Below, in pieces: positions 10,835 through 24,200 of a stretch of 64,000 nt of DNA; positions within the stretch are counted from its first letter, which is position 1, and each line of letters begins with the position of its first letter. The notes under the pieces were generated by a model. It saw only the letters and a program-made list of their open reading frames with translations. It ran no database searches and had not been told where the DNA came from. A program made the position numbers and the translations under genes. Origin of the DNA: Straminergon stramineum (lineage: Eukaryota > Streptophyta > Bryopsida > Hypnales > Calliergonaceae); the NCBI GenBank assembly GCA_963920665.1, contig OY987267.1, positions 18,166,001 to 18,230,000 of the forward strand, written 5' to 3'.

Positions 10835-13800
10835 ATGGGTGTTAGAATTTTCAAAGACATTGACTTCACAAGATATTGTAATCTTAGAGCATCATCTATT
10901 GTTGATCAACACTTGGGGCAATATTTACAACAACATTATCCTCGATCCTAGTGCCTAAGCTAACAAATCCAATGGTATCATAAATCATTTTTGGCCCCTT
11001 ATCTTTTTTAGCCAAATAATTTTCTCTGCCCGTGTAACTTTTTCAATCACCTTTTGCCTTTCTATTGAGGACTCACTACCCAAGCCTTGCTATTAATGGC
11101 TTAAAAATGGTATACTACATAAGATAAGGGGCATGTCATACAAGCTCAAAATGTTGTGTTGTGGGTGAACTATATTGTATGAAGTAACTACAATCTTGAG
11201 AGTATGCAATCATTAATGGGATTCAACATTTTCTCTTTTCTCAATCATCTTGTTGTATTTGGTGATATTGTCACATATATTGTGCATGATGCACTTACAG
11301 TACTAGAATTGATTGGAGTTAATTTGAGTAAATGTAATTTACAAGTATGTGTGTGTGTCTCTCTCTATATAATTATTATAGTAATATTTAGCAATTGAAG
11401 TATTAAAGTCTATTTGTCAATGTGTCACATTGTAAACAAAACTTCAAAGTTTATAACTTATTCATATGAAGTCCAAATAGAAGATTTTTAAGTGCATTGG
11501 AATCTTCTTAATATAGAAATAAGATCTCTAAAATAATATACCTTATTCAGCTATTAAGGTCGATATTTCATGCTAAATCATTAATTGAAGTTGGAAAAAG
11601 TGGATTGGCAAGTGCTTTTAGAATTAATAAAAAATTCTATTTTTTATTTTTTTCATAATTCCAACACCCTATATGTGGCCACTTTGTCCATTTGTATCCT
11701 ATATATCTTTATAGCCATTTAATGTTTGATATGTGGAAAAAAGGCAAGTGCTTTATAGAAGTGGGGAAGTAGGAGTTACAAGAATCCATGTGGGATATAT
11801 AAATTAAGACATGAAAGAGATCATTTACTCATAGTCAAGTCAAAATAATACAATAATAGTGTTTTCACAATTGAACTTTAGACCTCAATAACTTTTGGTT
11901 ACAAGGAACATCCAAAAACATTAAAATAAACAATTCAATATAGTTGGAGGAACTTTCTTCAAGAAAAAATATTTATGTAGTTTTTGCAATTGAAAATCAA
12001 GAATTACAAAAAAAAATGGATAAGACACATAATTACTATGGATATTCAAAGTAAAAACTCCCTAGGCCATTGAATTTTTCACATAGCTGAGTCATAACAC
12101 GAAGACTTAAATAATCAATAGTCAACTAATTGCAATTAAGTGTGGGAACAATTTAATTGCACTTTGGAGGATACTTTCAATAGAAGTCTATTTGTCAAGA
12201 ATGGGTACACAAATGGCTTGGGATGTTTTCACCTAAGAAACTTCAAATCACAATTAGATTTTTGGAGGTGAAAATTTACCTTGATTTCCTACATTTTTAA
12301 GTTGAACACATTTTGGAAAAAATTGATTTACAATGCTTAAATAAGGTCTGAAGATCCAATGTGAACACAAGTACTTTGTTTTTTCTTTGAGTTCCCACAT
12401 TGCTTCAAAAATCCCATAACTTCTGAGAATTGATGAAAAAGAATGAACATCACTATAAGTAGGACCTCTCCACCCCTCCTACCCTCAACACATCAATTAA
12501 GTTAGCACTTTACATCACCAAACAAAAATGTTGTGATTATTGATGGTTCATGTGATACTTTAGAAAAAATCAAACTAATAAATTTTCAACATTAGGTGAC
12601 TTGAATTTCAACATTTGTCCCATTTTAAGATATTTAGGCATTGGAGTGTTACATGAGTTGTTTTCCAACATCCCCAAGAGTAATGTTAAATTTTTTTTTT
12701 TACTTTTTTTTGCCAACCCTGATAGTTAGGTAGAGTAGTTACTCTAATGCAAGACACATACAATACATTTGATCAATATCACCAATAGGAAGTATCATTT
12801 ACAGAGAATTGCTACCCATTTCTAACTTTTCTTCATTAGCTATCTAGCTCAAGAATTTGGCACTAAATGAGATCATTTAACTCATGAATATAACTAGTTT
12901 TTTATTTGCCATATAAAGCTTCTTTTCATCAAATTGGCACAACTAGATTGTGTGATATATTCCAATAGTAGAGAATTTGCAATTGTCATTGTGGTTAAGG
13001 AAATTTTTGTATGAGATCTAGGTATAATCTTAAACTTTATTTAGCTTCATCAAATTCATCATGAAATCATATTGAGATCTTATAAAAAAATGAAAGTTAT
13101 GGAAGATTGGAAGATCATGATGAATATTACATAGGCAAGAAAAAAATGGAAAAAAACTAATAATGATACCATTGTTAGAAGCACATCAAAAATCACAAGA
13201 AACAGATAGAAACCACCCCACCCACCCCCTTCATTTGGACATTACACAACCAAAATGCACCTTCCTTACTAGCTTGTATTTTCATAAAAAAATTATTGTC
13301 TACTAAAGTTTAATTATTTTCTTTGTTTCCAACACCTAAAATCATGCAAACAAACTATTCACTAGGCTTTTAGTTAGTATATAGTATTTTGTAGAGATAG
13401 AATACTTGCAAGATAAGTGTATTATTTTTCTCAATGACTATATTTGGATTTATTCTTTTGTCTATATTATATAATTTATGATGTATTTTCATTGATGTTA
13501 CTCTTATGGACTAGTTTTATTATATGAATGAAAAATTAAATTTGATCTACATCTCTTATGGCATGCAATGAAGAAGTGCCAAGAGGATATTACAAGAACT
13601 GCATACATCTTTTGGTAGGTAGGTCCTAGAGTAGGATAGTCCATTGTTGTTCCTTTAGTCTTTGCATATAATTAGATACACTGAATTTACAAATTTTTAT
13701 TTTGCAATAGAATAGCAAACCAATAAATATTCTACAAGTATTTTAGTCAATTCTTTTATGAAAATTTTTTATATATTATAGGTGGACTAAGCAAAGTCAT

Positions 13801-14550
13801 GCAACTTTCCATTGTAGATAGGGGGAAAAGGGAATGTTTCATGTTTCATTTTGGATACTAAATATTTGTAGCTCTTTCAGTAAATAATTAACATAATTGC
13901 AATAATAATCCAAAAGCAACCCTTAAGATTGTTGAAAAATTGATTTAATTCTTCAATATGACTGTAACCTCACATCGTTGAAATTCATAATATTGTTTGA
14001 TTGCAACCCAATTCCGACCTTTTTCAATCCTATTCCTCACTCATTCATCTATGTATGAAATTGAGTGCAATTTTAATTACACTTGAACAAACTAGAGCAA
14101 AATTAATTCCAACATTGAAGATTTCAATTGGATTGGGGTGTTTTTTTCGATCATTTTTCCTCATAACAAATATACCAAAAGCATCTACCTCCCAATTGAT
14201 TCCCCTATGTAAATGCACACAATATTTTAGCCTAGAAACTTTAGGCTTGTATAGAAGCCTAGAAACCTTAGACTATTGTATAAGTCCAAAAACTTTAGGT
14301 AAGTGTGCAAGTCCAAATTTTTTCAACAACTGTATTTGAAGGACGCAAGTGGGAAGGGACACTTCTAGATATACTTAGATCCACTTTGTATTAGGATCCT
14401 GTTGTTGGCCAATTGACTCAATTTCAAAATTACAAAAAATAACTAATTTGCCTTACCTTACAATAAGCAAAATCAAAAGACACTAGAATTTGGGTTGAAA
14501 TGCTGAGTCTAAAATAAAATCTAAAGAAGGGGATTTGGATTTAGTTAGCA

Positions 14551-14933
14551 CATTAAAGGAGAATTGAAGGCTTCAAGAGCCCATTTCATGGATGTTTCTT
14601 GCATTGTTCCTTGTGTTGCTAGAAATTGGGAACTAGCCCATAATGGGCTAAATTTCTGAATTTTTAGATAAAGTAAATTAAATTTTTTTCCCCAGAATTT
14701 CTAAAAAATACTAAAAAACTTTAAAACAAATTAGAATGAAAATGAAAAATTAATTGAAAATTAATTAAAAATTAATTCAAATAATTAAAAGTTAATTCAA
14801 ATAATTCAAAATAATATTATTTTTTGATGTGGCAATGTTTGTGCTTCGTCATATTACTGATGTGGCGAGTTCCCACACCTTGGGAACTCAAAATAACTCG
14901 TGGCCTCTTCATGCCCTCAAATTTCTCGTAATG
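14551..14933. mobile_element. Small TIR element, copy 1 (383 bp), just upstream of RUG3-like gene
   Basis: It starts CATTAAAGGAGAATTGAAGG and ends CCCTCAAATTTCTCGTAATG, which are approximately inverted copies of one another. Near the right end it carries TGATGTGGCAATGT, then the palindrome GAGTTCCC-N7-GGGAACTC. These landmarks recur in the same order, on the opposite strand, in the element at 37211-37490, and partly at 25240-25513. Its right end lies about 170 bp before the ATG of the RCC1-repeat gene, so it may contribute promoter sequence. No coding capacity. Confidence 0.65.
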
Positions 14934-15054
14934 CCCTGCTTTGGCACTTCACAAAAAATGAAAAAACAAAAACAAAACTGCATACTACCCCTCGTAAAAA
15001 TTTGGCCAATTGCACTTCAAGGTATGCTTGCTCGCCTTGCCCTCGTAACCAAGC

Positions 15055-15071
15055 GCTAAACCCTAAACCCT
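15055..15071 (+). promoter_or_regulatory. Telo-box upstream of the RUG3-like gene
   Basis: Two tandem CTAAACCC/CTAAACCC units lie about 35-50 bases before the ATG. AAACCCTA telo-boxes are established plant promoter elements, enriched in genes for ribosome and organelle biogenesis and usually close to the transcription start. Function here is inferred from sequence and position only. Confidence 0.55.
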
Positions 15072-15103
15072 GAGGAAAAACCCACTCTACCCGTCTTCTC
15101 ACC

Positions 15104-18100
15104 ATGAGAGTCCGCCTGCTGTTGCAGCGATGGCGATCCCAAGCTTGCTGCAACAACTCCCCCAATCTACCCCACCCCCGCAACCGACGCTTCTTCACAT
15201 CTCAGAATCCATCTCCAGAACCCCCTCTTTCATTAGAGATTTGGACCTGGGGCCGTGGCGAAGCAGGTCAACTCGGCCTCGGCAAGGAGAGCACCGAACG
15301 CTCCCCTTCGCTCCTCGACTCCTTCCCTCTCCCCACACACAACTTCTGTTTCGCACCCATGCCCGGCGTACTCCCTTCTCATGGACCCAAAGAAATGGAG
15401 GAAGAAGTAGGAATCTCGTGTGGGTTGTTTCACTCGGGGTTCTGGAAGAACGGGGAGGTTTGGATGTGGGGGAAAGGAGATGGAGGGCGACTGGGGTCAG
15501 GGTCGGAAATGTCGCTCTATAATCCGCATTTGATGAATTCGCAATTGATGGGGAGGGTGAAGAGCGTGGCGCTTGGGGGTCTGCATTCTGCGGCGGTTAC
15601 GGAGGGAGGAGAGGTCTATACGTTGTGAGATGAGAATTTATTGGGCTTTGTGAATTAGTTGGTTGGTTGGTTGGTGAATTGGTTGGTGGATTGGAGGGAT
15701 GGAGTTGTGATGGGCTGTGAATTGGTGATTGGCAGTGGGTTTGGAGGGTTTGGCGCATTGGGGCATGGGTCTTATGAGAAAGTATTGAGACCAAAGCTGG
15801 TCGACGGAAGCGCTGCGGGGATGAGGAATGTTGTCCACATTGCGTGTGGGGGAGCGCACACTGCCGCAGTAACTGCGTCTGGTATGCTGCTAAACCTGAA
15901 ACCCTAAACCCTTCAACCCTGCAGGATTCGCGTCTGGCATGCTGCTACATCTGAAATCCTAAACCTTAAACCCTGTAGTAACTGCGTCTGGTATGTAACT
16001 CCGTCTGGTTGCTAAACCCTAGACCCTAGACCCTATGCTTGTGTTTGTTGTCTCAATTAGCAGCACTTGTAATGCATTTGTATCATCGCTGCTCACGTTT
16101 AGTAGTTCATTATTTTGTTGTCCTTTATAAGACAACTTGTCTCTTTTTTTGATTTCTTGCATTAACTTTTAAAACAGGGAATGTATTCACATGGGGCAGA
16201 GACGAAGGCGAAGGAAGACTTGGCTACATTCCAGGCCCTGCATTTGAAGATGGAACCTGCGTTCCCGAGAAAATTCGGGAAATCCCTGATTCGATCGTGG
16301 CTGTTGCTTGTGGTGGCTTCTTCACCATGGCCTTGACCTCTGCAGGCCAGCTTTGGAGCTGGGGGGGTAAGGGCTCGTTGTACATTACATTCATTGTGGC
16401 CAAAATTCTAGCTAGTATGGATCTCAAGAAGTTTGGGTTCTTAATGCCATGTAGTCAGTAGTAACCGAAGGTCCTCATGCCATGTTTCGGTATTATCTCT
16501 AAAGAACACTTCAGTCTTATGCGAGGTGGAAGAAGTCGACCCTATTCTAGCGATAACAACTAGGGATACCTGATGGAAGAAGATCAACACGTCGGCTCTG
16601 TTTAGTGTCTGTTTAGGCACTTTTGATAGGTTGGAATATTCGCATTAGAAGAAATCCTTGCAGATTTGGTTCCTGATTACCATTCATTTCCCAAGTAGTT
16701 GACCGTCCATATGTCAAAAACAGTCATTCCCTACCAGCATTCGGAGTCTGTGCAGTATGGTACTTGTTGTCACTTAGTACATCTGTTATCATGCAAATCT
16801 AAAATTCTTCTGGGGTTATGGAATAGTGAACACATGGAACTAAGAGTCTTGGGGGCCAAATGAGTATAAAGTTTCTTCTATTTCCTTCCATCTCTATCTT
16901 ATAATTTACTTGTTTTCTATTCTAAAGTAGTAAGTCCTCTCGTGTTGGCACTGGCAGGGAACAGTAATTACGAACTTGGAACAGGCGATCGCCGACCCAG
17001 GTGGAGACCACGAGTAGTCCCAGAAGTTGAAAGCACTCGACTCATCCAAGTTGCTTGTGGGGGCTATCATTCTGTAGCCTTGACTGGTATGTCATCCACC
17101 TCATTGTCGGTGTATTCTGATGTTAAAGCTTCTTTGGTTCAATCAATTGGTTCTGTAATGTGTTTGTGACAGCTTCTGGATGTTTGTAAAAGCTTAATCA
17201 GATCTTGTAGTATTTTCATGTATGTACACTCGATTATCCAACTGACGTGTTTGTGCACATTCCTATGTTTGAGATTTGGAGCTAGAGGCTTTTATGTGTC
17301 ACATTATGATCCCACAGATTGATTTGTATAACCCACTTCTTCTCTTATCTGCTGCGGTTGGCAGAGGACGGAAAAGTGTTGACTTGGGGGCACGGTGGTC
17401 ACGGCCAGCTGGGACATGGCGATCTTGCTAACACCAAAACACCAAAAGTTGTTGAAGCTCTAGAAGGTCAGCGAGCTGTTTCTGTAGCCTGTGGAGGGGC
17501 TTGGACCACTGCTGTTACGGGTACTGCAATATCCTTCCCTGTATCAATAAGAATGAGTTTCACAATTATCTTAATCAGGCTGAAACAAAGAACTAGTTGT
17601 TCTACTTTCACTTCTGCTTGTGGGGGCTATCATTCTGCATGCGAAGAATGAACCACGAACTGGTTGATATATTACAGCAAAAATTATCCCGTCATCCACG
17701 AACGTGTTGGTAACTGGTGTGGAAGAGAGATACCGTTACTGTCAAGCGCTATGTCAGATTCGTGACGGAAAGACCAAAAATAGGTCTTGCCAACAGTTAT
17801 TCATGGCCTTATTCATTAGATTCTACTCTACTTTTTCATTGATACAAACTTTGAATGAGTTTAAGGATAGCTCAAATGTCTGCCGTCTTGAAGTTCAATA
17901 AGTTATGGACGTCCTTATGATTTGTGGCAACTTAGCCCACCAGAACCCTGCCTTGTGGCCCATTAGATCCAGTGATCTTGTCTGAGTCGCTCTAAAATTC
18001 ATTCGCTTTCTGTTTATTGCAGAGTCGGGGAATTTGTATACATGGGGAAAGAACCGCGACTGCCAGCTTGGGGTCTCAGGGCTCATGGATTCGGAAATGC

Positions 18101-18216
18101 TGCCTATTCTGGTCAATTTGTCGGCAGAGGCTGATGAAGCACCAGAATCATCACGTCGTGCAATTGCGGTTGCCTCTGGAGCGCATCATGGCATGTGCCT
18201 TGTCCTACGCTCTTGA
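15104..18216 (+). CDS. RUG3: RUG3-like mitochondrial RCC1-repeat protein
   Basis: Six exons: 15104-15624, 15736-15881, 16178-16366, 16958-17086, 17365-17520 and 18023-18216. They total 1335 bases and give 444 residues plus TGA. The first roughly 40 residues are Arg-rich and nearly free of acids, as in mitochondrial presequences. Seven RCC1 blades follow, each with a WGxG..GxLG-type signature (for example IWTWGRGEAGQLGLG, VLTWGHGGHGQLGHGD), making a seven-bladed propeller. Blade 3 has F where W is usual, across the exon 1/2 junction. Blade spacing and motifs such as GISCGLFHSG, CGGFFTMAL and NSNYELG agree, as I recall them, with Arabidopsis RUG3 (about 445 residues). RUG3 is needed for nad2 intron splicing and complex I assembly; its animal counterpart is RCC1L/WBSCR16. 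Every splice junction keeps the frame, so the gene looks functional. Confidence 0.9.
15870..16036 (+). repeat. Tandem duplication of a splice-donor region with telomere-like tracts (RUG3 intron 2)
   Basis: The exon 2 end and donor (GCGTCTG|GTATGCTGCTAAAC) recurs twice within the intron, as GCGTCTGGCATGCTGCTA near 15929 and GCGTCTGGTATGTAA near 15984. Each copy is followed by degenerate CCCTAAACCCT-type runs. Three approximate units of about 55 bases are present. The first copy is taken as the real donor because only it preserves the RCC1 frame into exon 3. Confidence 0.65.
17615..17637 (+). repeat. 23-base copy of RUG3 exon 4 inside intron 5
   Basis: The 23 bases beginning TGCTTGTGGGGGCTATCA (17615-17637) are identical to 17052-17074 in exon 4, which encode part of the CGGYHS RCC1 motif. 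The flanks differ, so this is a small exon fragment copied into the intron. Confidence 0.8.
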
Positions 18217-21200
18217 GATTGAGGCTATTGAAGGAAAGAAGTATGTTTCCTGTGCGTACTGGTCTCTTGGCCAGGTGACTGTCGAAGCCAATTTTCCCCT
18301 GACAAATTCATTTTCCTGCACAACCTCTCCCTTTGGATTAGTCTTTCCTTGAAACGAGTTGTGTTCCTCTCTATCGTTTGGAATTTTCTTCACGTTTTAG
18401 CTATTAATTAATTTTTCATTCAAAGTTACGTTCCGCAACACTGTTGGGCGTGCGTGATCATGTGTAGTGCACAGTTTGATGTTTACTGTAACCTTGTTTC
18501 TGGTGGAGTTGGTCGTAGCGATTGGTTGCGTGAATAAATGGTGCTTTTCTGTGTCTTTTGGTTGTATCAGAAGGCCATGACAAGCACACAAGTGAGCTTT
18601 TGCAAACACTTCCACTTGAGCAGTGCCGTGTTGCGATTTGCAACTTTCAGCAATTCCTTTGTACACTGAAAGGCCATTCTTGGCAAGTAGTGATGCCGGC
18701 AATCTGGAGTTTTACATGGTGGTGTGACGGAAGTTGGATGTCAACTTATGGAGCTTTTGAAGGTTTCAACAGATTGCCAACTAAAGATTATCATACATCC
18801 ATGAGTTGAACCCCTAAATGCTGAGGCACCAAATTGTAGTGCTGAAAATACATTGAAGTTAAATAAAATCTTATAAGTTACTATTTTTAGTAGTTTATGT
18901 TTTTGAAAAATCCTTATGAAGTGTAGTTTTAGCATCAAAAATCCAATTTTGAGAAAGAATGACCATGATTTTTTTGTTGAAGATATTGAAGATTTTGTGC
19001 AAGGGTGTCCATTGCAAATCTTGATTTTCTAGTGTAAAAGGCTTTTGGAAATAAGCCTCGAATACACTAGATTTTGGAGAAAAAATCACATAAAATTTTA
19101 TTTTTATTTTTTTCAAAGTAGATTTTTAGAGGCTATATATTGATTGGGGATATGCATGTTATCTCTTTAACCTCATTTTTTTGGTGACCAAATTTTTAGA
19201 TTTGACATGTGAAAAGAGGATTGAAAGACTTCAAATAGTTTTCACAATTTTATCACCCTTATGATCAAATATTTTAATCTTCCAATTCATATGTACTATT
19301 GTTGTGTTTTCTCTCCCCATGTAATTTGTAACATGTCTAGTTTGAATTTGTATGGCTATGATTCAAATCCTTTTGATGAAACTTATCAAAATTTTGGCTT
19401 TTTGTTCAATTTAGAGCAAATTCCAAGAAGATAAAAAAAAACCTTACACATTTAGGGAGTAAATATGCCTATGTAGAATGCCAATTTTAGACATTCAACA
19501 TTTCTTCTTTTGTTTTTTTCCAACATTAAGATGTTGCGGAAAATCTTATATTTGTGTTCTATAATGAATTCATTCATTGCATTTTGATAGAATTGGTAGG
19601 GGTCACAAATGACTTTACAACCACCTACTTTATATGGTAGTACAATGTACATAACATTTTTCAAAATAGCCTCCAAAAAAATGTAGAATTCCTATCATAA
19701 TTGTGTATGACATTTTATTATACATTTGGAATAAGAAAGATTTGACCACCCCATACAAACACTCCATTTTCATAAATAATCATATAAAATTCATATGCAA
19801 CTCTTACACTATAGCATTCTTAAGTATCATAATCAAGTATACCAAATTTCTATTTCAAAAAAGTGAAAGTTTATTTTTGGAGAATTTTGTAAATGAAATT
19901 TCATGATTATATATATTATTTGAATGAAACTACATAACATTATTTGCCAATGTTAGGAGGGTGCTTTCACAAGAAGTGGAAACTCCTAACATGGCAACTT
20001 TCTAGCTAGCCAATGATTATCGTGCAATTTTTCACTTAGCCTATGAAACTCACATTGTAATTTAACTACACTAACTGTACTAATTAAAAATTCAATTTCT
20101 TTTACATTGTAGGGCTTTGATGAGGTGTGAGAAAATTGAATTAAATTATCTTTTATTTTAGAAAAAACATAACTTTCACATTGCATGCCAAATACCACAA
20201 AACAAAGCCCATGTACCTATCCTTGCAAAGAGCTTTCCAACAATATTAAGAATGTTGTTGGATATGTGATAGTTTCTTAGATCTCAAATCTCAACATATC
20301 AAATAAAACAAAATAAAACTAACTCACTAACTAATTCAAGGTATAGATATATCAACTACTATATATTGAAATCTTGACATATGCATATAATTCAATACAT
20401 CAATAGGACATATTGAAGTGTTTTATAATATGGTTTCTCTTGGTAGGATGATATATCTATAATAAGAACATTTTTGTGACTCTTTTACAAATGAAAAGTT
20501 CAATCCTATTAGAGTTAATTGTAAGTAGTTTGGACTTGGTTTAGAGTTGCAAGCTAAGTTTAAGTTGTGGTCCCCAACAATAAATGTATTATGGTCTACC
20601 ACTTCATCTTGAGTTAAAGTGTAAATTCATGGTTCTTGTCTTGAATTACACTCCCTAGTCCCACATGCCACATGCTTGTGAGTTTTCATTAGTGGAAACA
20701 AAATTAGGGATGAAACCCAAAAAACTATCCATTTTGGATCCAAAACAAGTTTGATCCCCAATTCCTATTTTCCACTATTCAAAGAAGAAAAAAACCCAAT
20801 TCCTTCCCACTTCATAATTAACTCTATTGATTTCGATTTAAAATTTTCCTTTTATTAGTTCAATATTTAGATGAGTAATTTTTAAGAGAACAAATCATGG
20901 AAATTCTCTAAATGGTGGCTTCTTGCAAGTTGCAACCATATAATTATACTTAAATAGTCCTTTGCGCATAATGTGAATAATGTGATTTTTTGTGCTTTGA
21001 TGTTATTTGAGATCTTTCTCTTTTTAAAATTCCTATATTTCCAAGCCAAATTTGCAATTTCAACTACTATGTATTGAAGTGTTGACATATACAAATAGTT
21101 CTTATATTCCCTACACAAACTATTGAAGTATATTGTCGGAACTTAAACAAACAAATTTTTATTTTATGTTGGTACTAAACCTTGAAAGGACATACCTATA

Positions 21201-24200
21201 ACCACTAAGTGGAACATCAAAATCTTTTAACTTTGTATGTTTTCATTTAGTGAATATTTATTCTTGAAATTTTTCTATTTATTTTTCAGAGATGAAAACA
21301 AATGTTTGACTTCTATTAGTCATGAAATTTTTAGATGCCTTTGTGAGAATTTGAAATTATTGTGATTTTTGGAATGAAAAAGTGAACTAAATTTATATTG
21401 AATACCAAAAATGCTAAAAAAGTATGTCTTTTTTCCCATGGGTGTATATAATATTTTAGAATATCATGAGGTAAAAATATTTATCATATCTTTCTATAAT
21501 TAGAAAATCAAGATGATGTTATTGTAGGTCTAAAGTTCAAATTGCAATAATATATTCAATTTCAAGAATTTTTTAGAATTTCAAGTTAGAGTAGAAACGA
21601 AAGTTTATTAATTTCATTCATTTGTTGGACCAAAATTCAAAAAAAGATCATTTTTATGATTCAAATTCACATCAAGAGTAAGGAGCTTAAAGGTGCCAAA
21701 ATATAGGCCATGGTGATCCATGGATTGAGCATCTTTTTATGTAGAAAGTGAAAATATATCATAATGAAGAGATATCCAATTCCATTCACTTAAAATACAT
21801 CCAAGCAACTCCCACCCAAAATTTGGCTGAAAGGTTTGTTTTTTCCCATTCTAGAGGTCTACTTGAAATTATTCAAAGGACACAATACTTCCTTCTAGGC
21901 ATTTGAGAATTTAAAATAAAATGGAGTTGATCATCTTTTTCTCCATAACATACCATAAGTGTAGGATTAGATGAACACTTTTCTGTTGAATATTTAATTA
22001 GTTGCTGAAAATAAGTTTGAAACATGCTAAAAATAAATTTATTTTCCCAAACCTCTTTTTTTCAATCCAATTTTCTCAAGAAGGAATAATTTTCCAAATT
22101 TTTTAGAATCTATTCTTATATTTTTGTTTATTGGTGAACCTTCCCTATAAGTACAATAATATAAAAGTCATTTGTAAGAACATCACTAATAAGACACTCT
22201 GAAGGACTCACTAAATATATTTCTATCTTTATTTGGTGTAGAATTACAACTTGTGATTACTATCATTGAAAATGCATAAAAAATCTCTCTAAATAAACAT
22301 AAGGAGAAAATATTTGGAAATTGGACAACCAAAATACAACCTAGTAAAAGCTACCTAAAAATGACCAAAAATACAAAGAGCCCCTTCAAATCATGCTTAA
22401 CCCCTACGTGACTAAGAAGTCTAGATTGGACTTTTGCATTTTTTAAGCAAGACATTATAAAGTCAAAAAAAATTCTTTTTTTCAATTCTTTTTTGGATAG
22501 TATCTTTCATACCACTAGCTTTATAGCACACTATTTTTTGCCCAATTTAGATAAGCAGTTGAAGAATTACAAAGTAAAATGTATTTTCAATCTAAATGTA
22601 GGTAGCTAGAAAATATTTTATATTGATGAATTTTTCGAATCCAACCATAATATCATATAGCTAACTCATTGAATTATATTGCACCAAAATTTCAATTGAA
22701 AACTCACTGATTTTAAGATATTTACCTTGAAACTTGTAAAAAAAGTTTCATAACTTTGCACTTGCATAGTTCATCTTTCAAATTTTTTCTAGAAAAATTT
22801 GTGTACCTCAAAAAAATTTCAAGTTGATGAATTGCTTTGAAACTTAGTTGGGAATCCATGAAAAGAAAATCATGAAAAAAAATTCAAAAACAAGAAGTTT
22901 TTCTTGTTGCCTGATACTGTGGAGTTTGTTACCTATCCAAAAAAAGCATAGGGCTTTCTGCTATGGTAATATGTAGTCATGAGTTTTTTTTGTTTTTGAC
23001 TAATTTTCCTTTGCTTTGTAAAAAGAGACCAATTGTCAAATTGTTTTCACATTGGTACTAGAGTAATACTTGCTCATTGTTTTTATAGAAAGCATTAGAT
23101 TTAAAATGCTTTAGATAGCCAGGATATGAAGAGTGACAAATTGTCTTGAAGACTAGAGATGAATGGTTGTCTCTTAGGCTTAGCATATAGTCTGACAATT
23201 TGACGTCCCCCCCTCTTTTGGTTTCTCTTTGTATATAGTAAACTCTTTCATCTGAGTATAATCCATTTTAACAAATTGTTGTATATTAATTTTATTTATT
23301 GTGAATTTTTGAGTGGTGTATAAAATAAATCCAATGATTGGATTGTTGTGTATTTGTGGCTTACAATTTGATTGTGGAAACTTGTGATTGTTGTGTATGT
23401 GTATTTTAGGTTCATTGATTTCATTATTCTTGGAGCTATGAATGGTTTGGACAATTTGTGGTTTTATATCTTAATTGAATCCAAGGATTGGATTTTCTTG
23501 GTGTGAAATAGTGTGTAATTCTTATGGTTGTGTTTGATTTGTGTGTATGGGTAGCCACTTGTTTTAAGAAATTTGTGTGTGATTTGAAGCTTTATTGGTT
23601 AAAACTATTTGAGTGTAATCATGTTCTTTGACAATTTCTAATGGCTGATGTATTGAAACAAGTGATTGGTTTATATAATTTACATTTGATTCACAATCTT
23701 TCCTATTTCATTACAAAATTCAATCATTGGATGAACCTTTGCTACTATACTATTATAAGAATGACAATTCCATTGGGGTTGTTACGTTTTGGTATGACAT
23801 AGTGTCAATTGCGTAATTCTACCATGTATAATTACCAAACAATATCCTTTTAATAAAAAAAATACAACTATTGCAATAGTATATTTTTTTACCCACACAA
23901 TACTATACGTAACCTCTTATCTATACCTTAATCAAACTAAAACCTTGTATAATAATAATACATCTTCCTAATAAAATGATTAAATGCAATCTTTATAGAC
24001 TTCATATACATAAATACATAGATTTTTATTTTTAAATACAAATAGGTGCACATCACAACACCGACTTGTTGGAGTGAAGAACAAAAAGACAAAATTGGAC
24101 ATAACTTTATAACCATTAATCCAAATTATATGAAATTGGTCTTATATTCAAGACAATCTTTGCATGCATCTAATATGTGCAAAATTTCAAATGTAGGATT

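Larger units (their letters stand above)
4994..14550. other. AT-rich intergenic region between the desaturase and RUG3-like genes
   Basis: There is no coherent coding frame; open stretches are short and not conserved-looking. The part to about 7100 is less AT-biased and includes the presumed desaturase promoter. From about 7.6 kb on, homopolymeric A/T runs dominate. Recognisable items are a diverged tandem duplication at 6579-6841, a short stem (TTAATTTGGTGCCA at 7714-7727 and its complement near 7794-7807), and an inverted repeat at 10415-10834. No RNA gene was seen. Confidence 0.7.

Noticed and set aside
15130..15522. Second plus-strand frame overlapping RUG3 exon 1 (MAIPSLLQQ...)
   Set aside because: It lacks any domain, while the overlapping frame carries RCC1 repeats and splices in phase.
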